Virus record (IMG/VR): IMGVR_UViG_3300029993_000005
Location: 166,111 to 230,110 of that record
From: a virus
Strand: one strand, 5' to 3'
Length of the DNA: 64,000 nucleotides
Positions within the stretch are counted from its first letter, which is position 1. Each line of letters opens with the position of its first letter. Made by a program: the position numbers and the translations under genes. Positions 1-8,211 of the stretch are shown here, piece by piece. Under the pieces are notes generated by a model, which worked only from the letters and a program-made list of their open reading frames with translations, searched no databases and was not told where the DNA came from.

Positions 1-1
1 T

Positions 2-142
2 AAGAGAGTGGCTATTAGATTTGGACCTAGATTTTATGTGTGGACGGCTGACGCAGATACAGAACAACGAGCGTGCGACAATTCACAAGAATTAGTATTG
101 ATCTTGGACTCGGTGAATCCCACCTCTTTTACCCTTCAGTGA
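2..142 (+). CDS. 3' end of an unknown gene (partial)
   Basis: An open plus-strand frame runs from the window edge to a TGA at 140-142 and encodes about 46 residues (begins KRVAIRFGPRFYVWTADA, ends NPTSFTLQ). It reads like ordinary coding sequence and ends shortly before the exonuclease gene on the same strand, so it is probably the C-terminus of an upstream gene. No family is recognisable from so short a stretch, and it could be a chance open frame. Confidence 0.4.
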   Translation, partial: KRVAIRFGPRFYVWTADADTEQRACDNSQELVLILDSVNPTSFTLQ

Positions 143-173
143 TCACTGACCAGTAACTACTGTTGATAAATTT

Positions 174-1097
174 ATGACCAATATAAAAAGAGAACGTCTG
201 TTTGTAGTGGACGGTAATTGGGCCCTACACAAAGCAGCATCCACACTCCACACAAATCGTCCGATTGAGGATGCGCTCCCCTATCACCTGTTAGGTATCA
301 TAATTAAAGATGCACTGGCATTGCGCGCACCTTACTTGTGTGTTGCATTTGATGGACCCGATGTATTCAGGTACAAGGTCTATCCTGGATACAAGGCGAG
401 CCGCAAATTAGGAAAGGCTAAGCGCAAGGCTGAAACAACCAAAAATAGTTCAGCTAGTGACAGAGCCGTCAACGAACTCTACAGTTATTTGCCATGTATC
501 TATAAATTGTTTGACGAATTAGGCATCGTCTACTATCAACCGCCAACATTCGAAGCTGATGATGTACTGGCGTCTGTAGCTTTTAAATATGGCGGCGTCC
601 ATGAGGTATTGATTGGCACCAAAGACAAAGATGCTAATCAATATTTGATGCCCCATGTACGATTGACCTACACGTACAGGGATAAAGATAAAAATACAAA
701 ACGGGTGTTTATTACGCATGACGATGTTGAAGCTAAATTTGGGTTACGCGCTGACCAAATGGTGGACTATCAAACATTGATTGGGGACAAGGGTGATGAT
801 GTTCCTGCAATCAAAGGCTTTAGTCCAGCTAGGGCAAAGAAAGTGCTGACCGAGTTCGGAACATTGTCCAACTGGTATAAGAAATCTACAGGTGACGAAA
901 AAGCGTTCATCACGTCTCAATTAGAGAATTTGAGACGCAATAGAAAACTCGTTCATCTGGTGACTAATTGTCCACCACCGAACGAATTGAACGAATGGAA
1001 AATCCCGAAGATTAAGCCAACAAATAAATGGTTAAGTCGCACCTATCACGAGTTCCATGCTATGTGCTGGCCTAAGTCTAAGGGACTCTTTGGTTGA
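174..1097 (+). CDS. 5'-3' exonuclease / flap endonuclease (FEN family)
   Basis: A 307-residue structure-specific 5' nuclease of the Pol I 5'-exonuclease / T4 RNase H type, expected to remove RNA primers and 5' flaps during phage DNA replication. Visible landmarks in order are VDGNW (Asp13), VAFDG (Asp60), the arch-like YPGYKASR (70-77), FEADD (Glu127, Asp129, Asp130), GTKDKD (Asp151, Asp153), and the helix-3-turn-helix DNA-binding segment LIGDKGDDVPAIKG (202-215, with Asp205, Asp208 and Asp209). These acidic residues match the two-metal site of the family, so it should be active. The length is typical for a stand-alone enzyme without a polymerase domain. No clear Shine-Dalgarno precedes the ATG. 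Its stop codon directly abuts the stop of the convergent gene at 1098. Confidence 0.93.
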   Translation: MTNIKRERLFVVDGNWALHKAASTLHTNRPIEDALPYHLLGIIIKDALALRAPYLCVAFDGPDVFRYKVYPGYKASRKLGKAKRKAETTKNSSASDRAVNELYSYLPCIYKLFDELGIVYYQPPTFEADDVLASVAFKYGGVHEVLIGTKDKDANQYLMPHVRLTYTYRDKDKNTKRVFITHDDVEAKFGLRADQMVDYQTLIGDKGDDVPAIKGFSPARAKKVLTEFGTLSNWYKKSTGDEKAFITSQLENLRRNRKLVHLVTNCPPPNELNEWKIPKIKPTNKWLSRTYHEFHAMCWPKSKGLFG

Positions 1098-1970
1098 TTA
1101 CATATTGACACCCGAGCAGCCATCGCTAGCACCGGCACCCGCACGCAAGTTCCCAACCAGCGAACCTCCAACTGTAGTCACCCCGCTGGAGTAGGTGTAA
1201 GTAGATGTTGCTTGTGTGCCGGATGAGATGTTTCCTAAAGCAAATATACCTAATGTCGAATTACCGGCAGCAGCCCCTTCGTTACTTGTTGAACTTAGCG
1301 CTGTTCCCGCACCTACAGTATTGCCTGAGTAGGTGTATTTGTACGTAGTAGTGAGTGAGTCACCTCGCGCAAATATGCCGAACGTAGAATCCCCAACAGC
1401 AGTACCGCTATCAACGAATAAGGTAAGTGCGGTACCTGTCGCCACAGTGTTACCTGAATAGGTGTACACATCGGTAGAGGTGAACGTACCACCCTGAGCA
1501 AACACACCCAAAGTTGCGTTACCCGCTGCACCTCCGTAGTTAGCAGCAAATGTTAGATTTGTGCCAGCCGTCGTCGCGTTAGTACCCCACGTGTACGTAT
1601 TGGTTACATGCCCGGAGCTACCTAAAGAAAACACTCCAACAGTAGAATTTCCTGCAGCGGCACCCCCGTTCACTGTGGCGGTAAGAGATGTTGCTGGACT
1701 GACTATAGAAGCATAGTAGCTGTAGTTATAGCTAACGGTGCTTAAAGCAAATATACCGTTCGTGCTAGTACCTGCCGCCGCACCAGCGGTGCCCCCAGGA
1801 CTTAAGGAACCACCGACAGCAGTTGTAGCTCCTGAGTAGAAATAGACATTGGTAACACTAGGTGCCTCAGTGCCCATTGCAAATACTGCCATGGTTTGTG
1901 GAACACCACGGTCTCCAGGGAGAAGCGAAGCACTAGCACTTGCCAACAAAAGAAGCATTATGTCATTCAT
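1098..1970 (-). CDS. Kelch-like repeat protein of the tail-fiber module
   Basis: About 290 residues made almost entirely of six imperfect repeats of about 40 residues. Each has a Y-x-Y-S-G-N-T-V-like strand, a G-T-x-L turn, a G-A-A-A-G-N-S-T segment and a closing G-I/V-F-A-x-G strand. The spacing and the Gly/aromatic pattern resemble kelch-type beta-propeller blades. The N-terminus has a short hydrophobic stretch (IMLLLLASASASLL). The frame is open to a TTG at 1976, but the ATG at 1970 has a GAGG seven bases upstream and is preferred. It follows the large fiber gene on the same strand with a few bases of overlap or spacing, so it is probably translated with it. It may be a fiber tip, a receptor-binding accessory or a fiber chaperone; which one is inference. 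Confidence 0.72.
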   Translation of the reverse strand: MNDIMLLLLASASASLLPGDRGVPQTMAVFAMGTEAPSVTNVYFYSGATTAVGGSLSPGGTAGAAAGTSTNGIFALSTVSYNYSYYASIVSPATSLTATVNGGAAAGNSTVGVFSLGSSGHVTNTYTWGTNATTAGTNLTFAANYGGAAGNATLGVFAQGGTFTSTDVYTYSGNTVATGTALTLFVDSGTAVGDSTFGIFARGDSLTTTYKYTYSGNTVGAGTALSSTSNEGAAAGNSTLGIFALGNISSGTQATSTYTYSSGVTTVGGSLVGNLRAGAGASDGCSGVNM

Positions 1971-1972
1971 GT

Positions 1973-4645
1973 TCAAGCCTCGATGTTCAGACCAATTACA
2001 AATACCATATAGGTCGAACTAGTCGTGTCGTAACGGACGGCCACCAAATCAACACCCGACGCGGTGAAAGTAGGTGCTGTTCCTCCATTTGCGAACTGAG
2101 TACCCGACGGCCAACTGATGGTCGACGAACCCCCGTTAGTTATCCGCAAGCAGATGATCTGTGATAGACCGGCAGCCAGCGTATTAGTGAAGGCAAAAGT
2201 CAAAGCCCCAGTCACAGTCAACGTCCATTCGGTAGCGGATACTAAGTTCAACGTCTGTGTACCCGACACTGAACCTAGAGCAACCACAGTGTAGCTGGAG
2301 GCCACCGTCTCTACACGTCCCGTAAACTGTGGGCTAGCAATTGGCGCACCGCCTACACCAGTCACGTCAGAAAGTTGCAACGTAACGGCACCTGTACGAG
2401 TATTGAAGCTTGTAACAGAAGCTGAACTAAGTTCATTCAGAACAAACGCGCAGGTTGCTAATTGGGTGCTATTGGTTCCATTTGCTGCGGTTGGTGCCTG
2501 TGGAATTCCCGTGAATGTTGGGCTAATTAAGTTAGCAGGCGTATAAGTCAGTGCACCAGTTACGTCCGTAAAACTTAGGTTCACCGCACCTGTTCTGGAA
2601 TTAAAACTAGTTACACCAGCACCACTAACCGCAGCAGTAACAAAAGCCGTCGTTGCTACCTGAGTTGTGTTGGTACCCGACGTAGCTGTTGGCGCTGTTG
2701 GAACTCCGGTTAACGCCGGACTAGCTAGAAGTGCACCGCCAGCGCCTGTGATATCTGAAGCTTCAAAAGTAATGGCCCCGGTTCTTGAGTTAAAACTTGT
2801 TACTCCAGCTGATGCAGCAATAGCGGAAGTAACAAAAGCTGTGGTCGCCAACTGAGTATTGTTGGTGCCCACCGTTGCCGTTGGTGCCGTAGGCGTACCT
2901 GTGAACGCTGGACTAGCAATGTTGGCCGGAGTGTACGTTAGAGCCGTCGTTATATCTGAATTGGTTAGAGTTACTGCCCCTGTTCTCCCATTAAATGAAG
3001 TGACACCGGAACCGGCAATAGCAGAAGCAACAAAAGCAGTGGTTGCTAATTGATTCGTTGACGTGCCAGGCGTAGCCGTTGGAGCCGAAGGAACACCTGT
3101 AAATGTAGGGCTGGCTAGCAGTGCTCCACCTACACCAGAAATATCCGAGGCTAAAAAGGTGATAGCCCCTGTTCTTGAATTAAAAGAAGTAACAACACCT
3201 GAGGCTAATGTGGCCTCGACAAAAGCGGTTGTTGCTATTTGTGTGGTCGAGGTACCCAGGCTTGCTGTCGGAGCTGTCGGTACACCAGTCAACGAAGGAT
3301 TAGCCAACGGAGCATAACTGTTGGAAATAAATGCCGTCGTTGCTAGTTGCGTAGTGGACGTACCTGGACTAGCAGTTGGTGCCGTAGGAATCCCTGTAAA
3401 TGCAGGACTAGCCAACAAGGCTCCACCAACACCCGTTAAATCGGAAACCAAGAAAGTCACTGCACCCGTTCTGGAATTGAAAGATGTGACTGTATTTAAT
3501 CCCAATTCAGCTAGGACAAAGGCTGTGGTTGCGATCTGGGTATTGTTGGTGCCTAGACTTGCTGTAGGGGCCGCAGGAACGCCTGTAAATGTAGGGCTGG
3601 CTAACGGTGCGGGATTAAAACCCAAGGCCGTTGTGACGTCTCCTGACGCTAATACTATGGCCCCCGTTCTTGAATTAAAAGAAGTCACTGGCGAACTGGA
3701 AGCCGCTACATTCAACAGACCGCCAGAAGTAATGGTCAAGGTGTCACCAATCTGGACAACACCTAATTGCGTGGTTGTCGCTATTTGGGGACTAGGTGCC
3801 ACACTAGTTGCGGTTCTTTCAAAGACCGAGAACAGGTCTCCAACAATTGGAGGACTCATTAAAGGGTTGACGAAACCCAGAGTCACGAAATTTCCACTGA
3901 TCACCGTTGTCTGAACATAGCGACAAATACTGTACAAGTTCCCGGTCACAAATTCCAGAATGACCTGACCTAGATACGAAGGGGTCATTGCTTCAACGTA
4001 GTCGGACAGGGCAATAGTCACCGACTGTGTGTCGAACGAAGTGATGGTCGCCGTTGCTTGGTTAGCAAAATTGTAGGCATCGAAATTCCACAGGCCCGTC
4101 TGATTTGTGTAGGCTAGAAATGACGATTGATAATTCGTTATTCCGCTGATCACATAAGCATTAGGAGTTGCCTGGTTGCTCGGCGGTAAATAGTCAGGAC
4201 TACCTAGAACAGCCATGCGGAACGCGTTATCGGACTCAGCGAATTGCAACCACATCGCGTAGTTTTGTCCCACCATCGATAGATAGCAGTCGATCCGGAT
4301 AGAATTACCTGGCGGTGTAATTGCAGCTGCTAATTTGACTACCAATTCGTTACCAGCACCCAAAGCGAATAGTGTGCCGTCCTCAGTGAACAGTCCTACT
4401 TCACCGAAAGAGAAAGGTCCGAGTTCAGCATTCAGGAACAAAGAATAAACAACTATGTTGGCTGTGACCGGTGTTGGCAAACTCGGTGTCATTGAGAATA
4501 CCAAGGATCCATGAATGTTGGTATCTGTTGCTTCAGGCACGTAATTAAAGGCAGATCCTAATTCGGCAGTAGTAATAGTGATAGGACCTGTATCCGCGTT
4601 TAGAAGAGCGGCACCCGCGTCCGTCAGTTGAAATAGAAAGCTCAT
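1973..4645 (-). CDS. Long tail fiber protein with seven tandem repeats
   Basis: An 890-residue tail fiber. The N-terminal 160 or so residues match the phage tail-collar/fiber attachment domain (LTDAGAALLNADTGPITIT, then a GSPDYLPPSN segment) and are closely related to the N-terminus of the next fiber gene. The shaft holds seven copies of a module with TSFNSRTGAV, a D-x-T-G/A-A-L stretch, SPxFTGxPxAPTA and QLATTAFV, a pattern common in fibers of Gram-negative phages. The C-terminal 110 residues (RVETVASSYTVVALGS onward) are unique, end in GLNIEA, and are probably the receptor-binding tip. Fibers with such repeats usually form trimers. The unusually long antisense open frames here arise from the repetitive composition and are not genes. 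Confidence 0.9.
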   Translation of the reverse strand: MSFLFQLTDAGAALLNADTGPITITTAELGSAFNYVPEATDTNIHGSLVFSMTPSLPTPVTANIVVYSLFLNAELGPFSFGEVGLFTEDGTLFALGAGNELVVKLAAAITPPGNSIRIDCYLSMVGQNYAMWLQFAESDNAFRMAVLGSPDYLPPSNQATPNAYVISGITNYQSSFLAYTNQTGLWNFDAYNFANQATATITSFDTQSVTIALSDYVEAMTPSYLGQVILEFVTGNLYSICRYVQTTVISGNFVTLGFVNPLMSPPIVGDLFSVFERTATSVAPSPQIATTTQLGVVQIGDTLTITSGGLLNVAASSSPVTSFNSRTGAIVLASGDVTTALGFNPAPLASPTFTGVPAAPTASLGTNNTQIATTAFVLAELGLNTVTSFNSRTGAVTFLVSDLTGVGGALLASPAFTGIPTAPTASPGTSTTQLATTAFISNSYAPLANPSLTGVPTAPTASLGTSTTQIATTAFVEATLASGVVTSFNSRTGAITFLASDISGVGGALLASPTFTGVPSAPTATPGTSTNQLATTAFVASAIAGSGVTSFNGRTGAVTLTNSDITTALTYTPANIASPAFTGTPTAPTATVGTNNTQLATTAFVTSAIAASAGVTSFNSRTGAITFEASDITGAGGALLASPALTGVPTAPTATSGTNTTQVATTAFVTAAVSGAGVTSFNSRTGAVNLSFTDVTGALTYTPANLISPTFTGIPQAPTAANGTNSTQLATCAFVLNELSSASVTSFNTRTGAVTLQLSDVTGVGGAPIASPQFTGRVETVASSYTVVALGSVSGTQTLNLVSATEWTLTVTGALTFAFTNTLAAGLSQIICLRITNGGSSTISWPSGTQFANGGTAPTFTASGVDLVAVRYDTTSSTYMVFVIGLNIEA

Positions 4646-4666
4646 TGCCTATCCTTTTAATTTATT

Positions 4667-6541
4667 TTAATAGCCGATGACAATCCAGGTGCAGTCTACA
4701 ACGGCGTGTGGCTCTATGGCCCCAGTAGTGCAGCTATATGGCGCTGTATAGACACCGATCTGCACAAGCGGATTACCGGATGTATATGCTGATACCGAAC
4801 AGGAGAAACCAGATACTCCAACGTCGGAGGCGACCCCACCCAAGTAAGCTGTTGTGAACGCTATAGGAAGCGTCTGCACCACGACGTTCACACCAGCCGC
4901 TATAGTTGTCACACCCCACTGAATGATGAATGATTTACTGGAACCGCCTATCGGTATCTCGAAATACCCAGGATTACCAAACGAGCCGGTGAAGTCAGCC
5001 AAGGGCGCAAAGTTGCCGGAGATGGCAGCCAATGCAGCTGCGACAAAAGCAGTACTAGCAAGTTGAGTTGAATTTGTACCTGGATTTGCTGTTGGTGCTG
5101 ACGGAACGCCCGTGAACGTAGGGCTGGCCAGTAGTGCTCCACCAGCACCCGTAATATCAGAACCAGTCAATGTCACAGCACCTGTGCGTGAATTAAAACT
5201 AGTCACAGCTCCACTAACACTCAAAACACCAGCGCCAGTCACAGCTAGTCCTGAACCAACAGAAACAATTCCGGGGACACTAGTTGTAGCAATCGGAGGT
5301 AGCGGAACGACAACATTCCCTGAACCATCAGCGGCCACGCTGTTGACTTTTAATACAGGGCTAAAGCCAATATCTAATGTTCCGTCACCGGCAACCGTAA
5401 TATGTCCATTCGATGAGGCCTTGACTCCACCCAACACAGACGTTGTGGCTATGGGCAAAACATAAGTTCCGGGCGCACCAATCAAACTAGAATATAGACC
5501 CGTGGTTGCTACCGTAGCTAGACCCGGAATATCCGAGGCTACAAGTGCAACATTACCAACCTGACCGTTGACGGATATAACGGGGCACGAACTAGGGTTA
5601 ATGTTTAACAGGCCCTGGCTAGTGACAATCAATGAAGTTCCGATCTGTACGGCCCCCAAGGAACTCGTGGTCGCAATCGGTAAATTAGGAATTGTGGTGG
5701 ATAGTTGTTGACGTCCAAATACTGTAATTTGGTCACCCACTATTGGATAAATCATGAGTGGATTCACGAAACCCAGAGTCACGAAGTTTCCACTAATAAC
5801 AGCCGACGAAACATAACGACAAATACTATAGAGCGCACCTGTCACGAATTCAAGAATGACCTCACCTAAATATTCCGGATTCATGCCCGATACATAGGAG
5901 GCCAAAGGAATTGTTACACTAAAAGCATCGAAAGAAGTGATAGCTGCTGATGCTTGATTAGCGTAGGCATAGGCATCGAAATTCCACAGTCCAGTTTGAT
6001 TTGTGTATGCTAGAAACGAGGACTGTGAACTGGTGACACCACTAATTATGTACGCATTGGGAGTAGCTTTATTGGACGGTGGCAAATAATCAGGACTACC
6101 AAGAACCGCCATCTGAAATTGATTATTTGACTCTCCTAGCTGTAGCCACATTTCGTAGTTCTGACCCACCATCGATAGATAACAATCAATGCGAATTGAA
6201 TTCCCAGGAAATCCTACGGACTGTGCTAATTTATAAATTAGAAGATTGGAAGCACCTAGTGCAAATAAGGTTCCATCACCAGTAAAGAATCCAACCTCAC
6301 CAAAGTCAAATGGACCAACCTCGTAGTCCAAGTAAATAGAATAGCGAACAACGTTTGCTGTTGCAGCTACGGGCAAGCTAGGGGTAGTCTCGAAAATTAG
6401 TGATCCATGAATGTTGGTATCCGAGGGCTGCGGAATGTAGTTAAAGGCCGATCCCAGTTCACAATTGGTAAGTACAATAGGTCCAGTATTAGCATTTAGA
6501 AGCGCGGCACCTGCCGTTGTAAGCTGAAGAACAAAACTCAT
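4667..6541 (-). CDS. Tail fiber protein, paralogue of the adjacent long fiber
   Basis: A 624-residue fiber whose first 280 or so residues parallel those of the 1973-4645 fiber (for example NIHGSL, NSIRIDCYLSMVGQNY, GSPDYLPPSN, NQTGLWNFDAY). The shaft has S/T-x-x-G-x-V-Q-I-G and ATTSxLG modules and only one copy of the TSFNSRTGAV-SPTFTGVPSAPTA unit. The C-terminus contains the SKSFIIQWG signature of the gp53-like fiber C-terminal domain and ends in CTWIVIGY, so its tip differs from that of its neighbour. It lies upstream of the longer fiber on the same strand and is separated from the divergent nuclease gene by about 70 bases. Confidence 0.9.
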   Translation of the reverse strand: MSFVLQLTTAGAALLNANTGPIVLTNCELGSAFNYIPQPSDTNIHGSLIFETTPSLPVAATANVVRYSIYLDYEVGPFDFGEVGFFTGDGTLFALGASNLLIYKLAQSVGFPGNSIRIDCYLSMVGQNYEMWLQLGESNNQFQMAVLGSPDYLPPSNKATPNAYIISGVTSSQSSFLAYTNQTGLWNFDAYAYANQASAAITSFDAFSVTIPLASYVSGMNPEYLGEVILEFVTGALYSICRYVSSAVISGNFVTLGFVNPLMIYPIVGDQITVFGRQQLSTTIPNLPIATTSSLGAVQIGTSLIVTSQGLLNINPSSCPVISVNGQVGNVALVASDIPGLATVATTGLYSSLIGAPGTYVLPIATTSVLGGVKASSNGHITVAGDGTLDIGFSPVLKVNSVAADGSGNVVVPLPPIATTSVPGIVSVGSGLAVTGAGVLSVSGAVTSFNSRTGAVTLTGSDITGAGGALLASPTFTGVPSAPTANPGTNSTQLASTAFVAAALAAISGNFAPLADFTGSFGNPGYFEIPIGGSSKSFIIQWGVTTIAAGVNVVVQTLPIAFTTAYLGGVASDVGVSGFSCSVSAYTSGNPLVQIGVYTAPYSCTTGAIEPHAVVDCTWIVIGY

Positions 6542-6612
6542 GATTTGGCCTCGGGTTGAAATTTAATATTGCTTATATCCGTAAAATTGCGCATTTTCCT
6601 CAAAGGCTTTTA

Positions 6613-7512
6613 ATGACCCGTATACGCCCCCTATCATCACATTCAATTGGTTCTGACTTCGTTCAGGTCTACCGAGAGGCTATGGCTGAACAACTAGTAA
6701 CCGACAAAAATACACCGCACAGGGTCTTGAACTTGCGTCCCTCACAAATGCCGTTCTGTCCTCTAAATTTCTTTATTCAGCATGCAGTTCGCGGCCTCTA
6801 TAGAGACCTGGACATGAAGGGCACTTTCTATACGTCTGTAGGGACCACTGTTCATGAAGTACTTCAGAATTTTCTGTGCAGAAGCGGAAGACTACTAGCC
6901 GACTACTATTGTCGTGAATGTGATACCTGGCACCGCTTTTCATACGTCCATGAATGCTGTGAGTTTCCAACCGCGTACCATGAAGTCTCAATAAAGTGGG
7001 GAGGTGTGCAGGGGCACATCGATGCTGTCTACCAAGATAGAAAAGGGAAACTTTGGGTATTAGATTTCAAAACAACATCAATTGACGGAGCTGAGGCCAA
7101 GAAAAAAGATCCAGGGGTAGCCTACAGAGAGCAGATCGAGACTTACGCTGTATTGTTCGAACTTCAGTACGGCTTGCAAATCGAAGGAATCATGGATGCC
7201 TTTATTATTCGTGACAATCCAGAAAAAGATCCCGTGATATGGGCACGTCCACTAACCGATGCACTAAGGTCCAAGGTAAAGACCCGGCTGAACAAATACA
7301 AACGTATGCACAGAGATGCGCTGGATGCAGAGACTGGCCCAGAAGTAGTAGCTTTGTTGAATTATGGACGTTGTGTTGATCCTTATTGCAAGGTCTGCAA
7401 GCTTAGCGATGCATCGTTGAGGACTCGTCTTAAGCACGCGTATCGAATGGGTAAAGCCAATGGCAACGTGCCGATCCGGGCAATGGCTAACCGTGCATTG
7501 TCTAGTAAATAA
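6613..7512 (+). CDS. PD-(D/E)XK (Cas4/RecB-like) nuclease
   Basis: About 299 residues from the preferred ATG at 6613, which has AAAGG upstream; the frame is open to a TTG at 6556. It resembles RecB/Cas4-type PD-(D/E)XK nucleases. Visible are a GTTVHEVLQNFL helix, then GHIDAVY (Asp) and WVLDFKTT (Asp-x-Lys) forming the metal-binding core, and a YREQIETYAVL helix with the usual Gln-x-x-x-Tyr element. Four Cys/His in the YCRECDTWHRF...HECCEF region, and C-terminal Cys residues in GRCVDPYCKVCKL, could bind zinc or an iron-sulfur cluster as in Cas4. It probably serves phage recombination or replication. It is the first gene of the plus-strand replication block, divergent from the fiber genes. Confidence 0.85.
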   Translation: MTRIRPLSSHSIGSDFVQVYREAMAEQLVTDKNTPHRVLNLRPSQMPFCPLNFFIQHAVRGLYRDLDMKGTFYTSVGTTVHEVLQNFLCRSGRLLADYYCRECDTWHRFSYVHECCEFPTAYHEVSIKWGGVQGHIDAVYQDRKGKLWVLDFKTTSIDGAEAKKKDPGVAYREQIETYAVLFELQYGLQIEGIMDAFIIRDNPEKDPVIWARPLTDALRSKVKTRLNKYKRMHRDALDAETGPEVVALLNYGRCVDPYCKVCKLSDASLRTRLKHAYRMGKANGNVPIRAMANRALSSK

Positions 7513-7514
7513 AG
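7502..7514 (+). promoter_or_regulatory. TAGTAAATA element, candidate promoter
   Basis: CTAGTAAATAAAG overlaps the last codons (Ser-Lys-stop) of the nuclease gene and precedes the small gene at 7565. The same core is found before several other non-structural genes, which is the reason for calling it. The overlap with coding sequence makes this copy weaker evidence. Confidence 0.4.
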
Positions 7515-7564
7515 AGTGAGTTAATGATTGACACGTACACGTAAGATAGACTACGGAGAATGTC

Positions 7565-7753
7565 TTGGAACTACGCGAATTCATATTGCAGGAAAAGGAA
7601 TTGCTAGACGGCTTTGCTTGGACCTACGCACAGCACATAAAGAAAGGAAAGGCCTTGACCAATATAAGGCCTGCAGAAGAATGGACCATATTATTAACCG
7701 AATATTTGGAGACCCGAAAAGATGGCAATCAAAGACAAAGTGAAGCTGCCTGA
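7565..7753 (+). CDS. Small protein of unknown function
   Basis: A 62-residue protein starting at a TTG with GGAG seven bases upstream (MELREFILQEKELL...). It is predicted to be largely alpha-helical and charged. I recognise no family. It overlaps the next gene (7722) by about 30 bases in another frame, which fits the dense overlapping layout of this operon but keeps confidence moderate. Confidence 0.55.
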   Translation: MELREFILQEKELLDGFAWTYAQHIKKGKALTNIRPAEEWTILLTEYLETRKDGNQRQSEAA

Positions 7754-7970
7754 ACGTCAGCCTGAAAGCCTCACTGTAACAGTTTCAAGAACAGCTCAGA
7801 TTCGGCAATTCGAACCTGTTCATGTGTCAGTGACTCAGGTCTATACCGTGGGCGACAGCATAAGTATTAGTTCATTGCGACGGACGGCCCTAGAGGCTAT
7901 CGGCTCAGCAGTTGAGCAGGCAATTGACAAGGAGATTGACCGATACTCAACGCACGTAAGAGACGATTAA
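7722..7970 (+). CDS. Small protein of unknown function
   Basis: 82 residues (MAIKDKVKLPERQPESL...). The first half looks beta-rich (SLTVTVSRTAQIRQFEPVHVSV) and the second half is a helix with alternating charged residues (ALEAIGSAVEQAIDKEIDRY). A GGAG lies about ten bases upstream of the ATG. The family is unknown. It lies between the nuclease and clamp-loader genes, so a replication-associated role is possible but is inference only. Confidence 0.65.
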   Translation: MAIKDKVKLPERQPESLTVTVSRTAQIRQFEPVHVSVTQVYTVGDSISISSLRRTALEAIGSAVEQAIDKEIDRYSTHVRDD

Positions 7971-7971
7971 C

Positions 7972-8211
7972 ATGGGTCGCTACGATACGGTGTACTTTAA
8001 TTGCCCCGCGTGCTCGGACCTCAATTCTGAGCAAACGAAAGTCGGAGCCTGCAAATTCGACGGTTATCCAATAACTGAAGTTCCAGCTGAAATTGCTAAA
8101 TCCATTCTCAATGATTGGACCACCTGTTACTGCCAACACTGTGGAACCCACATCGTGTTCGGTCACATAGACAATCAAATAATCCCATTAGTTTGTAGAG
8201 AGCACGCATGA
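7972..8211 (+). CDS. Small zinc-ribbon-like protein
   Basis: 79 residues with two Cys pairs, CPAC near residue 11 and CQHC near residue 54, plus further Cys at 28, 52 and 75 and a nearby His. This is the pattern of a small zinc ribbon. The stop overlaps the ATG of the clamp-loader gene (ATGA at 8208-8211), suggesting coupled translation. No precise family is recognised; it may bind nucleic acid or a partner protein. Confidence 0.7.
   Translation: MGRYDTVYFNCPACSDLNSEQTKVGACKFDGYPITEVPAEIAKSILNDWTTCYCQHCGTHIVFGHIDNQIIPLVCREHA

Noticed and set aside
2667-3914. Four consecutive plus-strand open frames opposite the long fiber gene
   Set aside because: They follow the fiber's repeat units, have Val/Pro/Ala-rich translations and lack ribosome-binding sites. 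They are shadows of the repetitive antisense strand.
1973-4645. CRISPR-like or satellite repeats
   Set aside because: The repeats are imperfect, codon-phased and encode tail-fiber shaft modules.
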